DNA of 64,000 bases from an uncultured Lactobacillus sp. (GCA_937916845.1 CALFSK010000067.1:1-64000); one strand, 5' to 3'. Positions 1-8,528 are shown, counted from the stretch's first letter. Made by a program: numbers and translations. Notes: generated from the sequence alone by a model not told the origin.

Positions 1-479
1 GTCTAATTCGTTACGTTAATTCCTTAACGCAACTTAATTATCATAACATCTTAAGTTTTTCATGTCAACATCTTTTTTCAAGAAGCAACAATCTCAATTG
101 TCATGGCTGTCGTTTCGACAACAGAAACTATCTTACCAATTACGAAACATCTTGTCAACAACTTTTAAAAGTTATTTTGGATTGTCCTAAATTAAGTGTT
201 CAAGTTCGCTGGTTATCGCAACAACAGCATTTACTAATTTACCAGTCTTCTCCCCCACTTGCAACCCTTAATTACTTATAATCTCAAAAAAGTCCGCTAA
301 ACTGCTCTTTCCCACCTACGCGTTACACCAAAAATGTTGCCCCGTACCATCTGAATTACGCTAACTCCAATGAACCCATTAACCTAAGTTCACCCGTGAT
401 AGTTTCAAATTTAGGCATAATTAATTTCGGTTTCTTCTATATATAGTACTTAATTACCGTCACTTGATACCAAGACTAA
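1..479. other. intergenic stretch with no gene seen
   Basis: AT-rich DNA downstream of adhE. I see no reading frame with a credible ribosome binding site on either strand, no RNA gene and no clear promoter. It probably separates adhE from a gene beyond the left window edge. Confidence 0.6.
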
Positions 480-523
480 AGCCCCCAAGGAAACGATGAC
501 AGTTCATCATTCCCCTGAGGGCT
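480..523 (-). terminator. probable adhE transcription terminator
   Basis: A long imperfect hairpin: about 16 of 20 stem positions pair, around a CAGT loop. It lies 38 bases past the adhE stop codon. The T-run that follows on the minus strand is short (TTTAGTCTT), so termination may be incomplete. Confidence 0.55.
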
Positions 524-560
524 CTAGTTTTAAAATGGAAGACTTAATTTAACGGCACGA

Positions 561-3167
561 TTATTTTTCAGTTCCTTGGCCATCCCATTCGCGTTCCAAA
601 ATAGTTTTCAGTTCGCTAATGAGTGGTTCGCGTGGGTTAGCAGTCGTGCATTGATCTTCATAAGCTAATTCTGCTAAATGGTCAACGGATTCGTCGAAGT
701 GCTTCTTTTCAACGCGGTTAGCCTTGAGTGACAACGTAACATCCATTGAATGTGCCAAGTCGATGAAGGCTTTAACCAAGCTTTCCTTGAGTTCTTCGTC
801 AGTCTTACCTGGGAAACCAAGAGCCCGGGAAATATCAGCGTAGTCCTTCAAAGCAGTGTTGTGGTTGTACTTAGGCCACATTGCCAGCTTAGTTGGAATT
901 TCAGCATTGTAACGAACAACTTGTGGGTAAGTAATCGCAATGGCTAACCCATGAGGTAAGTTGAATTCCCCACCAAGTTTGTGAGCAATCGAGTGGTTAA
1001 TACCCAAGAAGGCGTTCGCAAAAGCCATCCCAGCTAACGTTGATGCGTTGTGCATCTTCTCGCGGGCGTGCTTGTCGCCATCGTAAGAAGCTTTCAAGTA
1101 CTTGAAGGCTAGCTTCAAAGCTTGAATTGACCAGCCACGGGTGTAGTCCGAAGCCATCGTTGAAACGTAAGATTCTGTGGCGTGGGTAATCACATCCAAC
1201 CCAGTCCAAGCAGTCGTCCGTGCCGGAACCGTTTCAACAAATTGTGGGTCAATAATCGCAACGTCTGGTTGCATTGCGTAGTCAGTGATTGGGTACTTAA
1301 CGTGGGTTTGTGAGTCGGTAATAACCGCATATGGCGTTACTTCAGACCCAGTCCCAGAAGTCGTTGGAATCCCAATGTAAGTTACCTTGTTAGGTACGGG
1401 TACTTTGTAAGCACGTTTCCGGATATCCAAGAACTTTTGCTTTGCACCTAAGAAGGATGTTTCTGGATGTTCATAGAAGAGCCACATCCCTTTGGCGGCA
1501 TCCATTGCGGACCCACCACCAAGGGCAATGATCGTATCTGGTTCGAAGGTCTTCATCCGAGCAACACCTTTGTAAACCGTGTCTGAAGATGGGTTTGGTT
1601 CAACTTCAGAGAAGATATCGATGTCAACGGGTTCCTTCCGCTTGTTCAAGACAGCCGTTACCCGATCAGCATACCCAAATTTGACCATCCCAGGGTCACA
1701 AACTAGGAAAACCTTTTTGATTCCAGCCATCGTTTCCAAGTAACGGAGGGAGTTCCGCTCAAAATAGACCTTGGGAGGCATCTTTACCCATTGCATATTA
1801 TTCCGACGCTTCGCAACCGTTTTGATATTGATTAAATCGGTATCCGTAACGTTATGAGAAATCGAGTTGCCACCGTATGAACCTGTCCCTAACGTCAATG
1901 ATGGCTTCATGTTGTTGTAGATGTTACCAATCCCACCAACGGCAGAAGGTGTGTTAACTAAGATCCGGCAAGCAGGCATTTCAAGGCCGAATTGTTTGAT
2001 TAATTCGTCATCCTTAGTGTGAATCCCAGCAGTATGGCCTAAACCACCATAATGAAGTAATTCGTTTGCACGCTTGAAGGCTGCTTCGTGTGACGTTGCT
2101 TTGTAGATTGTCAGTACTGGTGATAATTTTTCACCTGATAGCGGATGTTTAATCCCAACACCGTCAATTTCAGCTAAAAGTACCCGTGCGTTCTTGTCGA
2201 CATCCTTTAAGCCGGCCATTTGGGCAATTTCGTAAGCAGATTTCCCTGCGACTGGGCCCCGAACCGTGTGACGGTTAGGATCAATAACGGCATCGCTCAA
2301 CGCTTGCACGTCTTTGCTCTTAACTAGGTAGCAACCTAAACGTTTGAATTCTGCGATCACGTCAGCGTAGATTTCTTTATCAATAATGGCACTGTTTTCA
2401 GAAGCACAAACCATCCCATTATCGAAAGTCTTTGAAAGAACGATGTCGTTGACAGCTTGTTTGATATCAGCAGTCTTTTCAATGTAAGTAGGGCCATTAC
2501 CAGGACCAACGCCTAAGGCTGGTTTGCCTGATGAGTATGCGGCCGTAACCATGCTTGGGCCACCAGTAGCTAAAATCGTGGCAACGTCAGGATGGTGCAT
2601 CAAATCGTTCGTTGCTTCAATGCTTGGGTGTTCAATGAACAGAACGGCATCGGCAGGACCACCAGCAGCGGCGATCGCGGTTTGAATAACCCGGGCCGTT
2701 TCCGCACAGCATTTTTGTGCTTGTGGATGGAACCCGAAGACGATCGTGTTACGTCCCTTTAATGAAATCAAAGTTTTGAAAACGACCGTTGAAGTTGGGT
2801 TGGTTACTGGGGTAACCCCGGCAACAATCCCGACTGGTTCGGCGATCGTCATCAATTGCTTTTCATCGTCATCTTCTAAGATCCCAACGGTCTTATCATG
2901 ACGGATGCTGTTCCAAATATATTCACTTGCATAAATGTTTTTAATGGCTTTGTCTTCAACCACACCACGCTTGGTTTCTTCAACGGCCATCTTGGCTAAT
3001 TTCATATGATTATCCAAAGCAGCCACGGCTACTTTTTCACATAATTCATCAATTTGTTCCTGGGAGTACGATTTCAATTCAGCTAAGGCCTTTTTTGAAC
3101 GAGCAATGAGGTCATTAACTTCATTCGTGTTTTTGTCGGTTTTGGTTGTTTCTGTGGCTTTCATCAT
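561..3167 (-). CDS. adhE: bifunctional acetaldehyde-CoA / alcohol dehydrogenase
   Basis: Reduces acetyl-CoA to acetaldehyde and then ethanol with two NADH, recycling NAD in fermentation; AdhE normally assembles into cytosolic spirosome filaments. The protein has 868 residues, the usual length. The N-terminal half is a CoA-acylating aldehyde dehydrogenase with the catalytic Cys in NGMVCASENS (about residue 250). The C-terminal half is an iron-dependent alcohol dehydrogenase with GGGSAMDAAK and the metal-binding stretch ending in NHSIAHKLGG. I chose the first ATG of an ATG-ATG pair because GGAGG lies 9 bases upstream; a longer TTG-started frame would run through that ribosome site. It has its own promoter with two Rex-like operators. 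Confidence 0.97.
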   Translation of the reverse strand: MMKATETTKTDKNTNEVNDLIARSKKALAELKSYSQEQIDELCEKVAVAALDNHMKLAKMAVEETKRGVVEDKAIKNIYASEYIWNSIRHDKTVGILEDDDEKQLMTIAEPVGIVAGVTPVTNPTSTVVFKTLISLKGRNTIVFGFHPQAQKCCAETARVIQTAIAAAGGPADAVLFIEHPSIEATNDLMHHPDVATILATGGPSMVTAAYSSGKPALGVGPGNGPTYIEKTADIKQAVNDIVLSKTFDNGMVCASENSAIIDKEIYADVIAEFKRLGCYLVKSKDVQALSDAVIDPNRHTVRGPVAGKSAYEIAQMAGLKDVDKNARVLLAEIDGVGIKHPLSGEKLSPVLTIYKATSHEAAFKRANELLHYGGLGHTAGIHTKDDELIKQFGLEMPACRILVNTPSAVGGIGNIYNNMKPSLTLGTGSYGGNSISHNVTDTDLINIKTVAKRRNNMQWVKMPPKVYFERNSLRYLETMAGIKKVFLVCDPGMVKFGYADRVTAVLNKRKEPVDIDIFSEVEPNPSSDTVYKGVARMKTFEPDTIIALGGGSAMDAAKGMWLFYEHPETSFLGAKQKFLDIRKRAYKVPVPNKVTYIGIPTTSGTGSEVTPYAVITDSQTHVKYPITDYAMQPDVAIIDPQFVETVPARTTAWTGLDVITHATESYVSTMASDYTRGWSIQALKLAFKYLKASYDGDKHAREKMHNASTLAGMAFANAFLGINHSIAHKLGGEFNLPHGLAIAITYPQVVRYNAEIPTKLAMWPKYNHNTALKDYADISRALGFPGKTDEELKESLVKAFIDLAHSMDVTLSLKANRVEKKHFDESVDHLAELAYEDQCTTANPREPLISELKTILEREWDGQGTEK

Positions 3168-3192
3168 AAATCTGTTCCTCCATTTCAATTCC

Positions 3193-3246
3193 TTGTGAAT
3201 TATTTTACAATCTTTATTATAGGCGACCTTGTTAAAAAATCAACAA
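3193..3246 (-). promoter_or_regulatory. adhE promoter bracketed by two Rex-type operators
   Basis: On the minus strand, TTGATT (3238-3243) and TATAAT (3216-3221) are 16 bases apart. An 18-base dyad TTGTTGATTTTTTAACAA (3229-3246) covers the -35, and a second, TTGTGAATTATTTTACAA on the plus strand (3193-3210), lies just after the -10. Both fit the TTGTGAAnnnnTTCACAA-like consensus of the NADH sensor Rex, which represses fermentative genes when NADH is low. The sites are seen; binding is inferred. Confidence 0.75.
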
Positions 3247-3468
3247 GAAATTTAGAATTTATCGCTATTAGTCACTGATTTAGTTCTACGTTCCCCTATT
3301 TAAAGGCATTCTAGATTTTTAAAATAACTAAATAACAAGCTCAACTATGCACAATAGATTCTAAACAAAACACTTAATCAGCTTGATACCCCTAGTACTT
3401 TTGGCACAAGGTCATGTAAAATCAGTGCTTACTCCTTTTAATTACTGTTCGGAGATCACCCTAACAAC

Positions 3469-3515
3469 AAAAAAGGCTGTTCAGAAATCCGCAAATTTCT
3501 GAACAGCCTTTTTTT
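3469..3515. terminator. strong terminator downstream of the stress-protein gene
   Basis: A perfect 15-bp stem (3474-3488 with 3495-3509) around a short loop. It has an A-run before and a T-run after, so it can work on both strands. It ends the minus-strand gene that stops at 3540. Confidence 0.88.
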
Positions 3516-3539
3516 ATTATCGTAACTCAATATCGTCGT

Positions 3540-4001
3540 TTACCGCACCACAATAACGGAGATTGGGGCTTTACGGGCTAGCCGCGGCCCAATGGCACCT
3601 GAAATTTTAGAGTGGGCAAACTGAGTATCCGCCCCCGTCACTAGCAGATCGGGTTTGAATTCTGGAATTACCCGTTCCAAAATAACGTCGTCCACATCCC
3701 CACCTTCATAAACTAAGGGTTCGACGTGGGTCACGCCTTCCGCTTCAGCCATTTTGACGTATTCCGCAACGACTTCTTCAACGTGGTGACGCTTTGCCTG
3801 AATTTTAGATGGCGTCAGTGAATCAAAAATGTTGATATCTTCGCTTTCCATTACTGAGCAAATCCCCATCGGCACCGCATAGTCGCGTGCCAGCGTGGTG
3901 GCATAACGAAACGCCCGCTCAGATGACGTGTTGTCATCCTCGTCAACGGTCAATAGTATCCGCCGATAGATTAGTGGGTCACTCATGCTTTTGCTATCCA
4001 T
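3540..4001 (-). CDS. universal stress protein, UspA family
   Basis: A single-domain cytosolic Usp protein of 153 residues. The N-terminal part contains the strand ILLTVDEDD typical of the fold, and the C-terminal part has VTGADTQFAHSKISGAIGPR, which resembles the G-2x-G-9x-G(S/T) nucleotide loop but is not a clean match, so ATP binding is uncertain. AAGGAGAG lies 9 bases before the ATG. It is single-gene, ending at the strong hairpin downstream. Proteins of this family are linked to stress survival; the exact role of this one cannot be read from sequence. Confidence 0.88.
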   Translation of the reverse strand: MDSKSMSDPLIYRRILLTVDEDDNTSSERAFRYATTLARDYAVPMGICSVMESEDINIFDSLTPSKIQAKRHHVEEVVAEYVKMAEAEGVTHVEPLVYEGGDVDDVILERVIPEFKPDLLVTGADTQFAHSKISGAIGPRLARKAPISVIVVR

Positions 4002-4079
4002 AGAATTAAACTCTCCTTAATTGCTTTGAATTGGTCTGATCATCGTTATTATAACGCTTTCCTCAACTTGAGGCCGCAA

Positions 4080-4631
4080 CTACTGCTCTGCTGGGAGTGC
4101 CGCTAAGGTTTGCTTGAGCCACGTCACGTAGTAGTTTTCCCGGCCAATCGCGTGTTGCAAGATTAAATAATGCCCGTAGTGTGCCTCAATCAACGCTTTA
4201 TCTGGAAAGACGACCGTCATCCGTTGCCGCAAATGAACTAATTTATCCGTATGCAACCGGAGCTGCTCTTGAATCATCATTGGTAACCGCGGATCACGGT
4301 TCGTATGAATAAAATAGAGCTTCAAAATAAATTCGTCCTTAGTTGCGGTCAAATCGGGGGTCCCGACCGTGATCCACTGGCGCAATAGCTCCGCACCCGT
4401 GGCCGTCACATGGTACAGCTTTTTTTCTAGCTTAGCCCCACTCACCGTAATCTCGTGGGTGACGTAGCCCTGTTCCTCCAACCGCTTAAGTTGCGGATAG
4501 ATTTGACTATGCTGAGCTTGCCAGAACTCACCAATTTCAGTATCAAACGCTTTGGTTAGATCGTAACCCGTCAATGGTTGCTGGTTAAGAAGTCCCAAAA
4601 TAATGAACTGGAGTTTGTTTTTTTGTGCCAT
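4080..4631 (-). CDS. padR: PadR-type repressor of phenolic acid decarboxylase
   Basis: A 183-residue transcription regulator with an N-terminal winged helix (LLNQQPLTGYDL through QIYPQLKRLEEQGYVTHE) and the C-terminal PadR dimerisation helices. It is divergent from padA, the arrangement known in lactobacilli and pediococci, where PadR represses padA until p-coumaric, ferulic or caffeic acid is present. I moved the start inward to MAQKNK because a GGGGGG ribosome site lies 6 bases upstream; the longer frame has no such site. Regulation of padA is inferred from family and position. Confidence 0.93.
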   Translation of the reverse strand: MAQKNKLQFIILGLLNQQPLTGYDLTKAFDTEIGEFWQAQHSQIYPQLKRLEEQGYVTHEITVSGAKLEKKLYHVTATGAELLRQWITVGTPDLTATKDEFILKLYFIHTNRDPRLPMMIQEQLRLHTDKLVHLRQRMTVVFPDKALIEAHYGHYLILQHAIGRENYYVTWLKQTLAALPAEQ

Positions 4632-4649
4632 CAAAAGCCCCCCCTTTGC

Positions 4650-4725
4650 ACTCAGTATACACTCAAAACCACTCATAAGGGACATGTTTAGAATTACTGA
4701 GTATAGCTATCTAACTGAGTACGCT
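4650..4725. repeat. three ACTGAGTA-type motifs upstream of padR
   Basis: ACTCAGTATA (4650-4659, inverted), TACTGAGTATA (around 4695-4705) and ACTGAGTACG (around 4714-4723) lie in the padR-padA intergenic space. The first overlaps the likely padR -10 on the minus strand. They may be operators or chance repeats. Confidence 0.35.
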
Positions 4726-4759
4726 CATCCCCGTCTTAGCGCTTAAAATTACTTTTGGC

Positions 4760-4824
4760 TTGACGTTTGCTGGTCAGCGCGTTAGACTAATCACATCGTT
4801 AAATACATGTAATTATTTACACGT
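4760..4824 (+). promoter_or_regulatory. padA promoter with candidate PadR operator
   Basis: TTGACG (4760-4765) and TAGACT (4783-4788) are 17 bases apart. Downstream, 4805-4824 forms a dyad, ACATGTAA and TTTACACGT around TTA. This agrees with the ATGT-8N-ACAT pattern described for PadR operators. A repressor there would block initiation or early elongation. Confidence 0.7.
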
Positions 4825-4860
4825 TTTAAATAACACAATTCAAGAAAGCAGGCTATCTAC

Positions 4861-5397
4861 ATGACAAAAACATTTAAAACCCTCGACGACTTCTTAGGCA
4901 CCCACTTTATTTACACTTACGACAACGGTTGGGAATACGAATGGTACGCCAAAAATGATCACACCGTTGATTACCGAATCCACGGCGGAATGGTTGCTGG
5001 TCGTTGGGTCAAGGATCAGGAAGCGAACATTGTCATGCTTACCGAAGGCATTTACAAAGTCGCTTGGACTGAACCAACTGGGACCGACGTTGCCTTGGAC
5101 TTCTTACCAAACGAAAACAAGGTTAACGGGACCATCTTCTTCCCTAAATGGGTTCAAGATCATCCAGAAATTACCGTGACTTTCCAAAACGACCATATTG
5201 ACGTGATGGAAGCCGCACGTGAAAAATACGCCACTTATCCAAAATTGGTTGTTCCTGAATTTGCAACCATCACTTACGCTGGTGACGCGGGCCAAAATAA
5301 CGAAGACGTTATCGCAGAAGCCCCATATGAAGGGTTGCCTGATGATATCCGTAACGGTAAATACTTCGACCAAAACTATCACCGTTTAAACAAGTAA
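4861..5397 (+). CDS. padA: phenolic acid (p-coumarate) decarboxylase
   Basis: Non-oxidative, cofactor-free decarboxylation of p-coumaric, ferulic and caffeic acids to vinyl phenols; it detoxifies plant phenolics. The 178-residue protein starts [20 protein letters not shown] and ends in [12 protein letters not shown], matching the L. plantarum enzyme closely as I remember it, with changes scattered in the middle. The family's active-site Tyr/Arg/Glu set sits in the regions [23 protein letters not shown] and LTEGIYK. The ribosome site is weak (GCAGG). It is monocistronic and ends at a strong hairpin. Confidence 0.97.
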   Translation: MTKTFKTLDDFLGTHFIYTYDNGWEYEWYAKNDHTVDYRIHGGMVAGRWVKDQEANIVMLTEGIYKVAWTEPTGTDVALDFLPNENKVNGTIFFPKWVQDHPEITVTFQNDHIDVMEAAREKYATYPKLVVPEFATITYAGDAGQNNEDVIAEAPYEGLPDDIRNGKYFDQNYHRLNK

Positions 5398-5458
5398 GAC
5401 CTTACTATAGAAACAATCGATGCGTTTCAGATAATCAAAATCGCATCTATGATCAAGA

Positions 5459-5503
5459 AAGCCTTACTAGCAATGATTTTAATCACTGTTAGTAAGGCTT
5501 TTA
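5459..5503. terminator. convergent terminator of padA and the hydratase gene
   Basis: An 11-bp outer stem (AAGCCTTACTA with TAGTAAGGCTT) plus inner pairing, with T-rich flanks on both sides. It lies between two converging genes. Confidence 0.87.
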
Positions 5504-5536
5504 TTGATTTCAAGTTATTTAATTCGGCACAGTTAA

Positions 5537-5552
5537 TGTTTCACGTGAAACA
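5537..5552. other. parS centromere site, perfect 16-bp palindrome
   Basis: TGTTTCACGTGAAACA is the consensus ParB-binding parS palindrome. It is about 13 kb left of oriC, in the gap after padA. In Firmicutes, ParB (Spo0J) nucleates here, spreads and loads condensin. A second identical copy lies at 39310. Confidence 0.93.
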
Positions 5553-5564
5553 TTCCAGACACCT

Positions 5565-6368
5565 TTAATCGGCCGTCACGTCTAACTGCACGTTGCCGAG
5601 TTCATGGTCAAAGTCCGCTTGCCAGTGTCCGGCCGTTAAATGTGGTGGTAAAACGAAGGTCCCTGAAGAGACTCGCTGACCCGCCGTTACCGCTTTGCCC
5701 TGAGCATCCAATTTTGAAACTAACCACTGTAAGGACTTCAGTGGGTTACCCAACACCTCGCTCGCTGCGCCGTCAACCAGTTTCTCGCCATCGTGCCGTA
5801 ACGTGCAGTGCGGCGTCGCAACGTCTTCTACTGAACTAAACCGTTGATCCGTGTCTAGTTCAGTACCATAAACGACAAATCCTCCGACCGCAGCGTCCGC
5901 CACGACCAAATTCTTGGCTAAGTCTGGGAACCAATCCGCAAACCGTGAATCTGGCAATTCTAAGCCTGGTGCGACCGTTGTTTTATGCCATAAGTCTTCC
6001 AGACTATCCGTCGCAGATAGTTTTTCCTTGGCCTTAAAGACTAATTCAACTTCCACTAGTGGTGCCATCATCGCGCCCTGACGTACCGTCGCCGGCGCCG
6101 TTAAAAAGTGATTCGCAACTTGGGCCCCGTACAGTGGTGCGTTAGCGTCAAACATCTTCTGCGTGGTTTCACTCGTCAATGAGACTTTGTACCCGCCAAC
6201 GGGTTGATTTTTTAAAGTTGTTAGTTCCGCCTGGACCCGGTAAGCCGCGTCCTCATCCGCAAGTTGCGTCTTAAAATCACTTGCGTTAAGTGCGTGTTGG
6301 GTCTGATACGCATTAAAAAGTTGTTGTGCTAATTGGTTTTCCGTTTCAGTCATTGTGGTAGTTGTCAT
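5565..6368 (-). CDS. 2-keto-4-pentenoate hydratase / fumarylacetoacetase-fold protein
   Basis: A 267-residue enzyme of the MhpD-like hydratase group, which add water to 2-hydroxy-dienoates in aromatic catabolism. Supporting stretches are GGYKVSLTS near residue 60, PLVEVELVFKAKEKL for the metal-binding acidic residues, and a conserved C-terminal GVSSGTFVLPP-like segment (RVSSGTFVLPP). GGAGG lies 9 bases before the ATG. The substrate is unknown; closeness to padA suggests a phenolic-acid link, but this is inference. It could be cotranscribed with the T-box leader and small frame upstream. Confidence 0.8.
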   Translation of the reverse strand: MTTTTMTETENQLAQQLFNAYQTQHALNASDFKTQLADEDAAYRVQAELTTLKNQPVGGYKVSLTSETTQKMFDANAPLYGAQVANHFLTAPATVRQGAMMAPLVEVELVFKAKEKLSATDSLEDLWHKTTVAPGLELPDSRFADWFPDLAKNLVVADAAVGGFVVYGTELDTDQRFSSVEDVATPHCTLRHDGEKLVDGAASEVLGNPLKSLQWLVSKLDAQGKAVTAGQRVSSGTFVLPPHLTAGHWQADFDHELGNVQLDVTAD

Positions 6369-6383
6369 AAGCTATTTCCTCCG

Positions 6384-6508
6384 TATGTGTGTGTTTCGTT
6401 CAATTGCTATTATGTGTTATTACTATGTGTCGCATGAAATGCGTTTGTTACTCAATATGTGTTGTCACTTTATTATGTGTTAACGTTTTGATACTAAAAC
6501 TATGTGTT
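6384..6508. repeat. six copies of a TATGTGT(T) motif before the hydratase gene
   Basis: TATGTGT begins at 6384, 6411, 6424, 6456, 6474 and 6501, mostly followed by T. Spacing is irregular (27, 13, 32, 18, 27). On the hydratase's own strand this reads AACACATA. It could be an array of regulator sites or a degenerate repeat. Confidence 0.55.
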
Positions 6509-6517
6509 GAATCAATC

Positions 6518-6616
6518 TTACGCAACCATCTCGAGGATGGTTTTCCCTACAACGCGGCTAGTCATCGTTGCCCACACTCGTCGATCACTAGCCACCTGAA
6601 TGTCCGATTTCATCAT
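6518..6616 (-). CDS. possible 32-residue peptide between T-box and hydratase
   Basis: A small frame opens right after the T-box terminator: MMKSDIQVASDRRVWATMTS and twelve more residues, ending EMVA. AAAGGTGG and TGAGG lie just before the double ATG. I do not recognise the peptide; it has no signal sequence or transmembrane segment. It may be a leader peptide, a remnant of the gene the T-box once controlled, or chance. Confidence 0.4.
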   Translation of the reverse strand: MMKSDIQVASDRRVWATMTSRVVGKTILEMVA

Positions 6617-6640
6617 CCTCACCACCTTTAAATTCAATCA

Positions 6641-6905
6641 AAAAAACGTCCTTTAACTAACTCATTAGAGTCAATTAAAGGACGTTTTAAACGGGGTACC
6701 ACCTTTATTCGTGCCTGCTTCACAACAAACACCTCAACGTACGGCACAAATGCGCGATACGCCGGTATACTAATGGGTACCATCCAGCGCCTTCTCCAGC
6801 AAACCTTCGAGACGCAACTCCGAGGCGATCCGTACCAAGTTGTCTTGACTGCCTTTCACCAATCCGCAGCTCGCTGACTAACAATCTTAATACCGTTCCT
6901 CATCA
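6641..6905 (-). ncRNA. T-box riboswitch leader with terminator
   Basis: Read on the minus strand, the leader carries a Stem I-like region with the GCCTCGGAGTTG segment, the T-box core AAGGTGGTACCCCG (about 6692-6706), and an intrinsic terminator AAAACGTCCTTTAA paired with TTAAAGGACGTTTT followed by Ts (6641-6688). T-boxes sense uncharged tRNA. The UGGU of the core would pair with a tRNA whose discriminator base is A. After the CTCGAA at the 3' side of Stem I, the likely specifier reads GTT (valine) or GGT (glycine); the UGGU favours the former because tRNA-Gly normally has U. The downstream genes are not typical T-box targets. Confidence 0.85.
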
Positions 6906-6937
6906 CAGTTTTTAATCTAAATTTAATTAATGTTTAG

Positions 6938-6966
6938 AGTCTAATCCTGGATTAGCGGGATGTCAA
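6938..6966 (-). promoter_or_regulatory. promoter of the T-box transcript
   Basis: On the minus strand a perfect TTGACA (6961-6966) is 17 bases from TAGACT (6938-6943), the same -10 hexamer as the padA promoter. It sits about 35 bases before the T-box leader. Confidence 0.75.
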
Positions 6967-7003
6967 CTCAAAAATTAAAAAAAGATGAGATTTTTAATTT
7001 CCC

Positions 7004-7477
7004 TTATTCTGGATGTGCTTCTAGATCGACAAGTGCGATATATTGATCGACCCTGGTATCTCGTAGCGTGTAATTTGGTGGTAACGCGTTCCGGTCCGCC
7101 TTAACGATTTGAAACCCAACCTGGTCGTAAAACTTTAGCGCGGGCTCGTTAGCCATGACGCACTTTAAGGTCAGTGGTTCGGTCGCATATTGGCGCATCT
7201 CTGCCAACAAACTTTCGCCCACCTTCAAGTGCCGGAAATCAGGCGCTACGAATAGCAGGTGGATAAAGTTAGCTAATCGGTATAACGAACAAAAACCAGC
7301 ACGTTGCCCATTTACCCACGCAACCAGCACAAATTCTCCACGACTATCATGTTCAAAATCTTTCAGTTGTGGTGAAACGACCCACGGAAAATCTTGCTGG
7401 CGGTCAATCAAGTAAATTTCCGCCAACGCCGCTTGGTCCGCTGCCGTTGCAGCCTTGATTTCAACTTTCGTTGTCAT
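7004..7477 (-). CDS. GNAT-family N-acetyltransferase
   Basis: A 157-residue acetyl-CoA-dependent acetyltransferase of unknown substrate. The GNAT fold shows in the acceptor-side strands RAGFCSLYRL and IHLLFVAPDFRHLKVGESLL; the last part stands where the usual R/Q-x-x-G-x-G/A acetyl-CoA loop lies but is degenerate (RHLKVG). Motif B-like NEPALKFYDQVGFQIV follows. I chose the second in-frame ATG, 8 bases after GGAGG. Single gene between the T-box leader and the divergent degV. Confidence 0.82.
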   Translation of the reverse strand: MTTKVEIKAATAADQAALAEIYLIDRQQDFPWVVSPQLKDFEHDSRGEFVLVAWVNGQRAGFCSLYRLANFIHLLFVAPDFRHLKVGESLLAEMRQYATEPLTLKCVMANEPALKFYDQVGFQIVKADRNALPPNYTLRDTRVDQYIALVDLEAHPE

Positions 7478-7592
7478 GCGCATCCCCTCCCCCAATTTTA
7501 GTTGTTCTTATTATGCCGGTTCTTGTTTTCAATTACAATCCTCACGGGCCCCACTGCCGGCGTCCGTGCTAGATTCGTAAGGTCACAAGCGG

Positions 7593-7598
7593 TATAAT
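7593..7598 (+). promoter_or_regulatory. -10 element of the degV gene
   Basis: TATAAT stands 37 bases before the start codon. The -35 at the proper distance (TAGATT) is poor. Confidence 0.5.
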
Positions 7599-7634
7599 AC
7601 TACTTAATTCTTTCACAACGAAAGTGGGGTAACC

Positions 7635-8513
7635 ATGAAAACCGCAATTGTTACGGATAGTGCCAGCTATTTATCAGCTGCTGACATCCAAAAGTACAAC
7701 ATTCACGTCGTTCCGATCACGGTCATTTTCGGGAAACAAACTTATTTAGAAAACGTTGAAATCACATCCAAGCAATTCTATGAACGGATGCGGACGACAC
7801 CGGAGCTACCGACGACGACGCAGATTACCCTCGGGCAAATGCAAACAATGTATGATCAATTAGCAGCGGAAGGGTACGATGCGGTTATTAGCATCCACCT
7901 TTCCTCTGGGATCACGAGTTTCATCACCAACCTTGAGAGCTACTTGCCCAATGTCACTAATATTCAAGTTTACCCGTTTGATTCAAAAATCACAGCGGCG
8001 GGTGAAGCTTACATGGTCCTGTTGGCTGCGAAACTAATCGCCGCCGGATATACGCCTGAACAGGTTCTTGACCAGTTGGTAAACATACGGGATACAACTC
8101 AAGTTTACTTCGTCGTTGATAACCTCAGCCACCTCGTTCGGACCGGGCGTTTATCCAACGCATCCGGTCTCGTTGGTAACTTGCTCCGCATTAAACCCGT
8201 TTTAACTTTTGAAGACGGCAAAATCGTCGCCATTGAAAAGGAACGGACCATGCGCCGCGCCTACGCTGCCATCAAAACGAAACTAGCTGCGGCAATCGAA
8301 GCTGCGGATTATCCACTCCGAGTGACTATCGAAAATGGGAATAATCCTAAGTTACAGGCCGAATGGACGGCTGACTTAACGGCATCCTTCCCCGACTTAA
8401 CCATTGACGAAGGCGAGATTGGACCAGTAGTTGGCGTCCACGTTGGTGAGGGCGTTATGGGTCTCATCTGGGCAAAGGACTGGGAAAAATGGCCCCTCGA
8501 TAAAATTAACTAA
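7635..8513 (+). CDS. DegV family fatty-acid-binding protein
   Basis: A 292-residue DegV protein. Family members bind a fatty acid, and some (FakB) present it to the kinase FakA for phospholipid synthesis. The start IVTDSASYLSA carries the TDS motif, and SIHLSSGITSF gives the second fatty-acid-binding segment; the family's usual LSSGLSGTYQS is altered here (GITSFITN). VYFVVDNLSHLVRTGRLSN matches the conserved C-domain entry. GTGGGG lies 5 bases before the ATG. Monocistronic, ending at a shared terminator. Confidence 0.92.
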   Translation: MKTAIVTDSASYLSAADIQKYNIHVVPITVIFGKQTYLENVEITSKQFYERMRTTPELPTTTQITLGQMQTMYDQLAAEGYDAVISIHLSSGITSFITNLESYLPNVTNIQVYPFDSKITAAGEAYMVLLAAKLIAAGYTPEQVLDQLVNIRDTTQVYFVVDNLSHLVRTGRLSNASGLVGNLLRIKPVLTFEDGKIVAIEKERTMRRAYAAIKTKLAAAIEAADYPLRVTIENGNNPKLQAEWTADLTASFPDLTIDEGEIGPVVGVHVGEGVMGLIWAKDWEKWPLDKIN

Positions 8514-8528
8514 TCATTTAATATCATC

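Noticed and set aside
6389..6631. 80-codon plus-strand frame upstream of the hydratase
   Set aside because: Cys-rich translation of the TATGTGTT array, running opposite to the T-box transcript and with no ribosome site.
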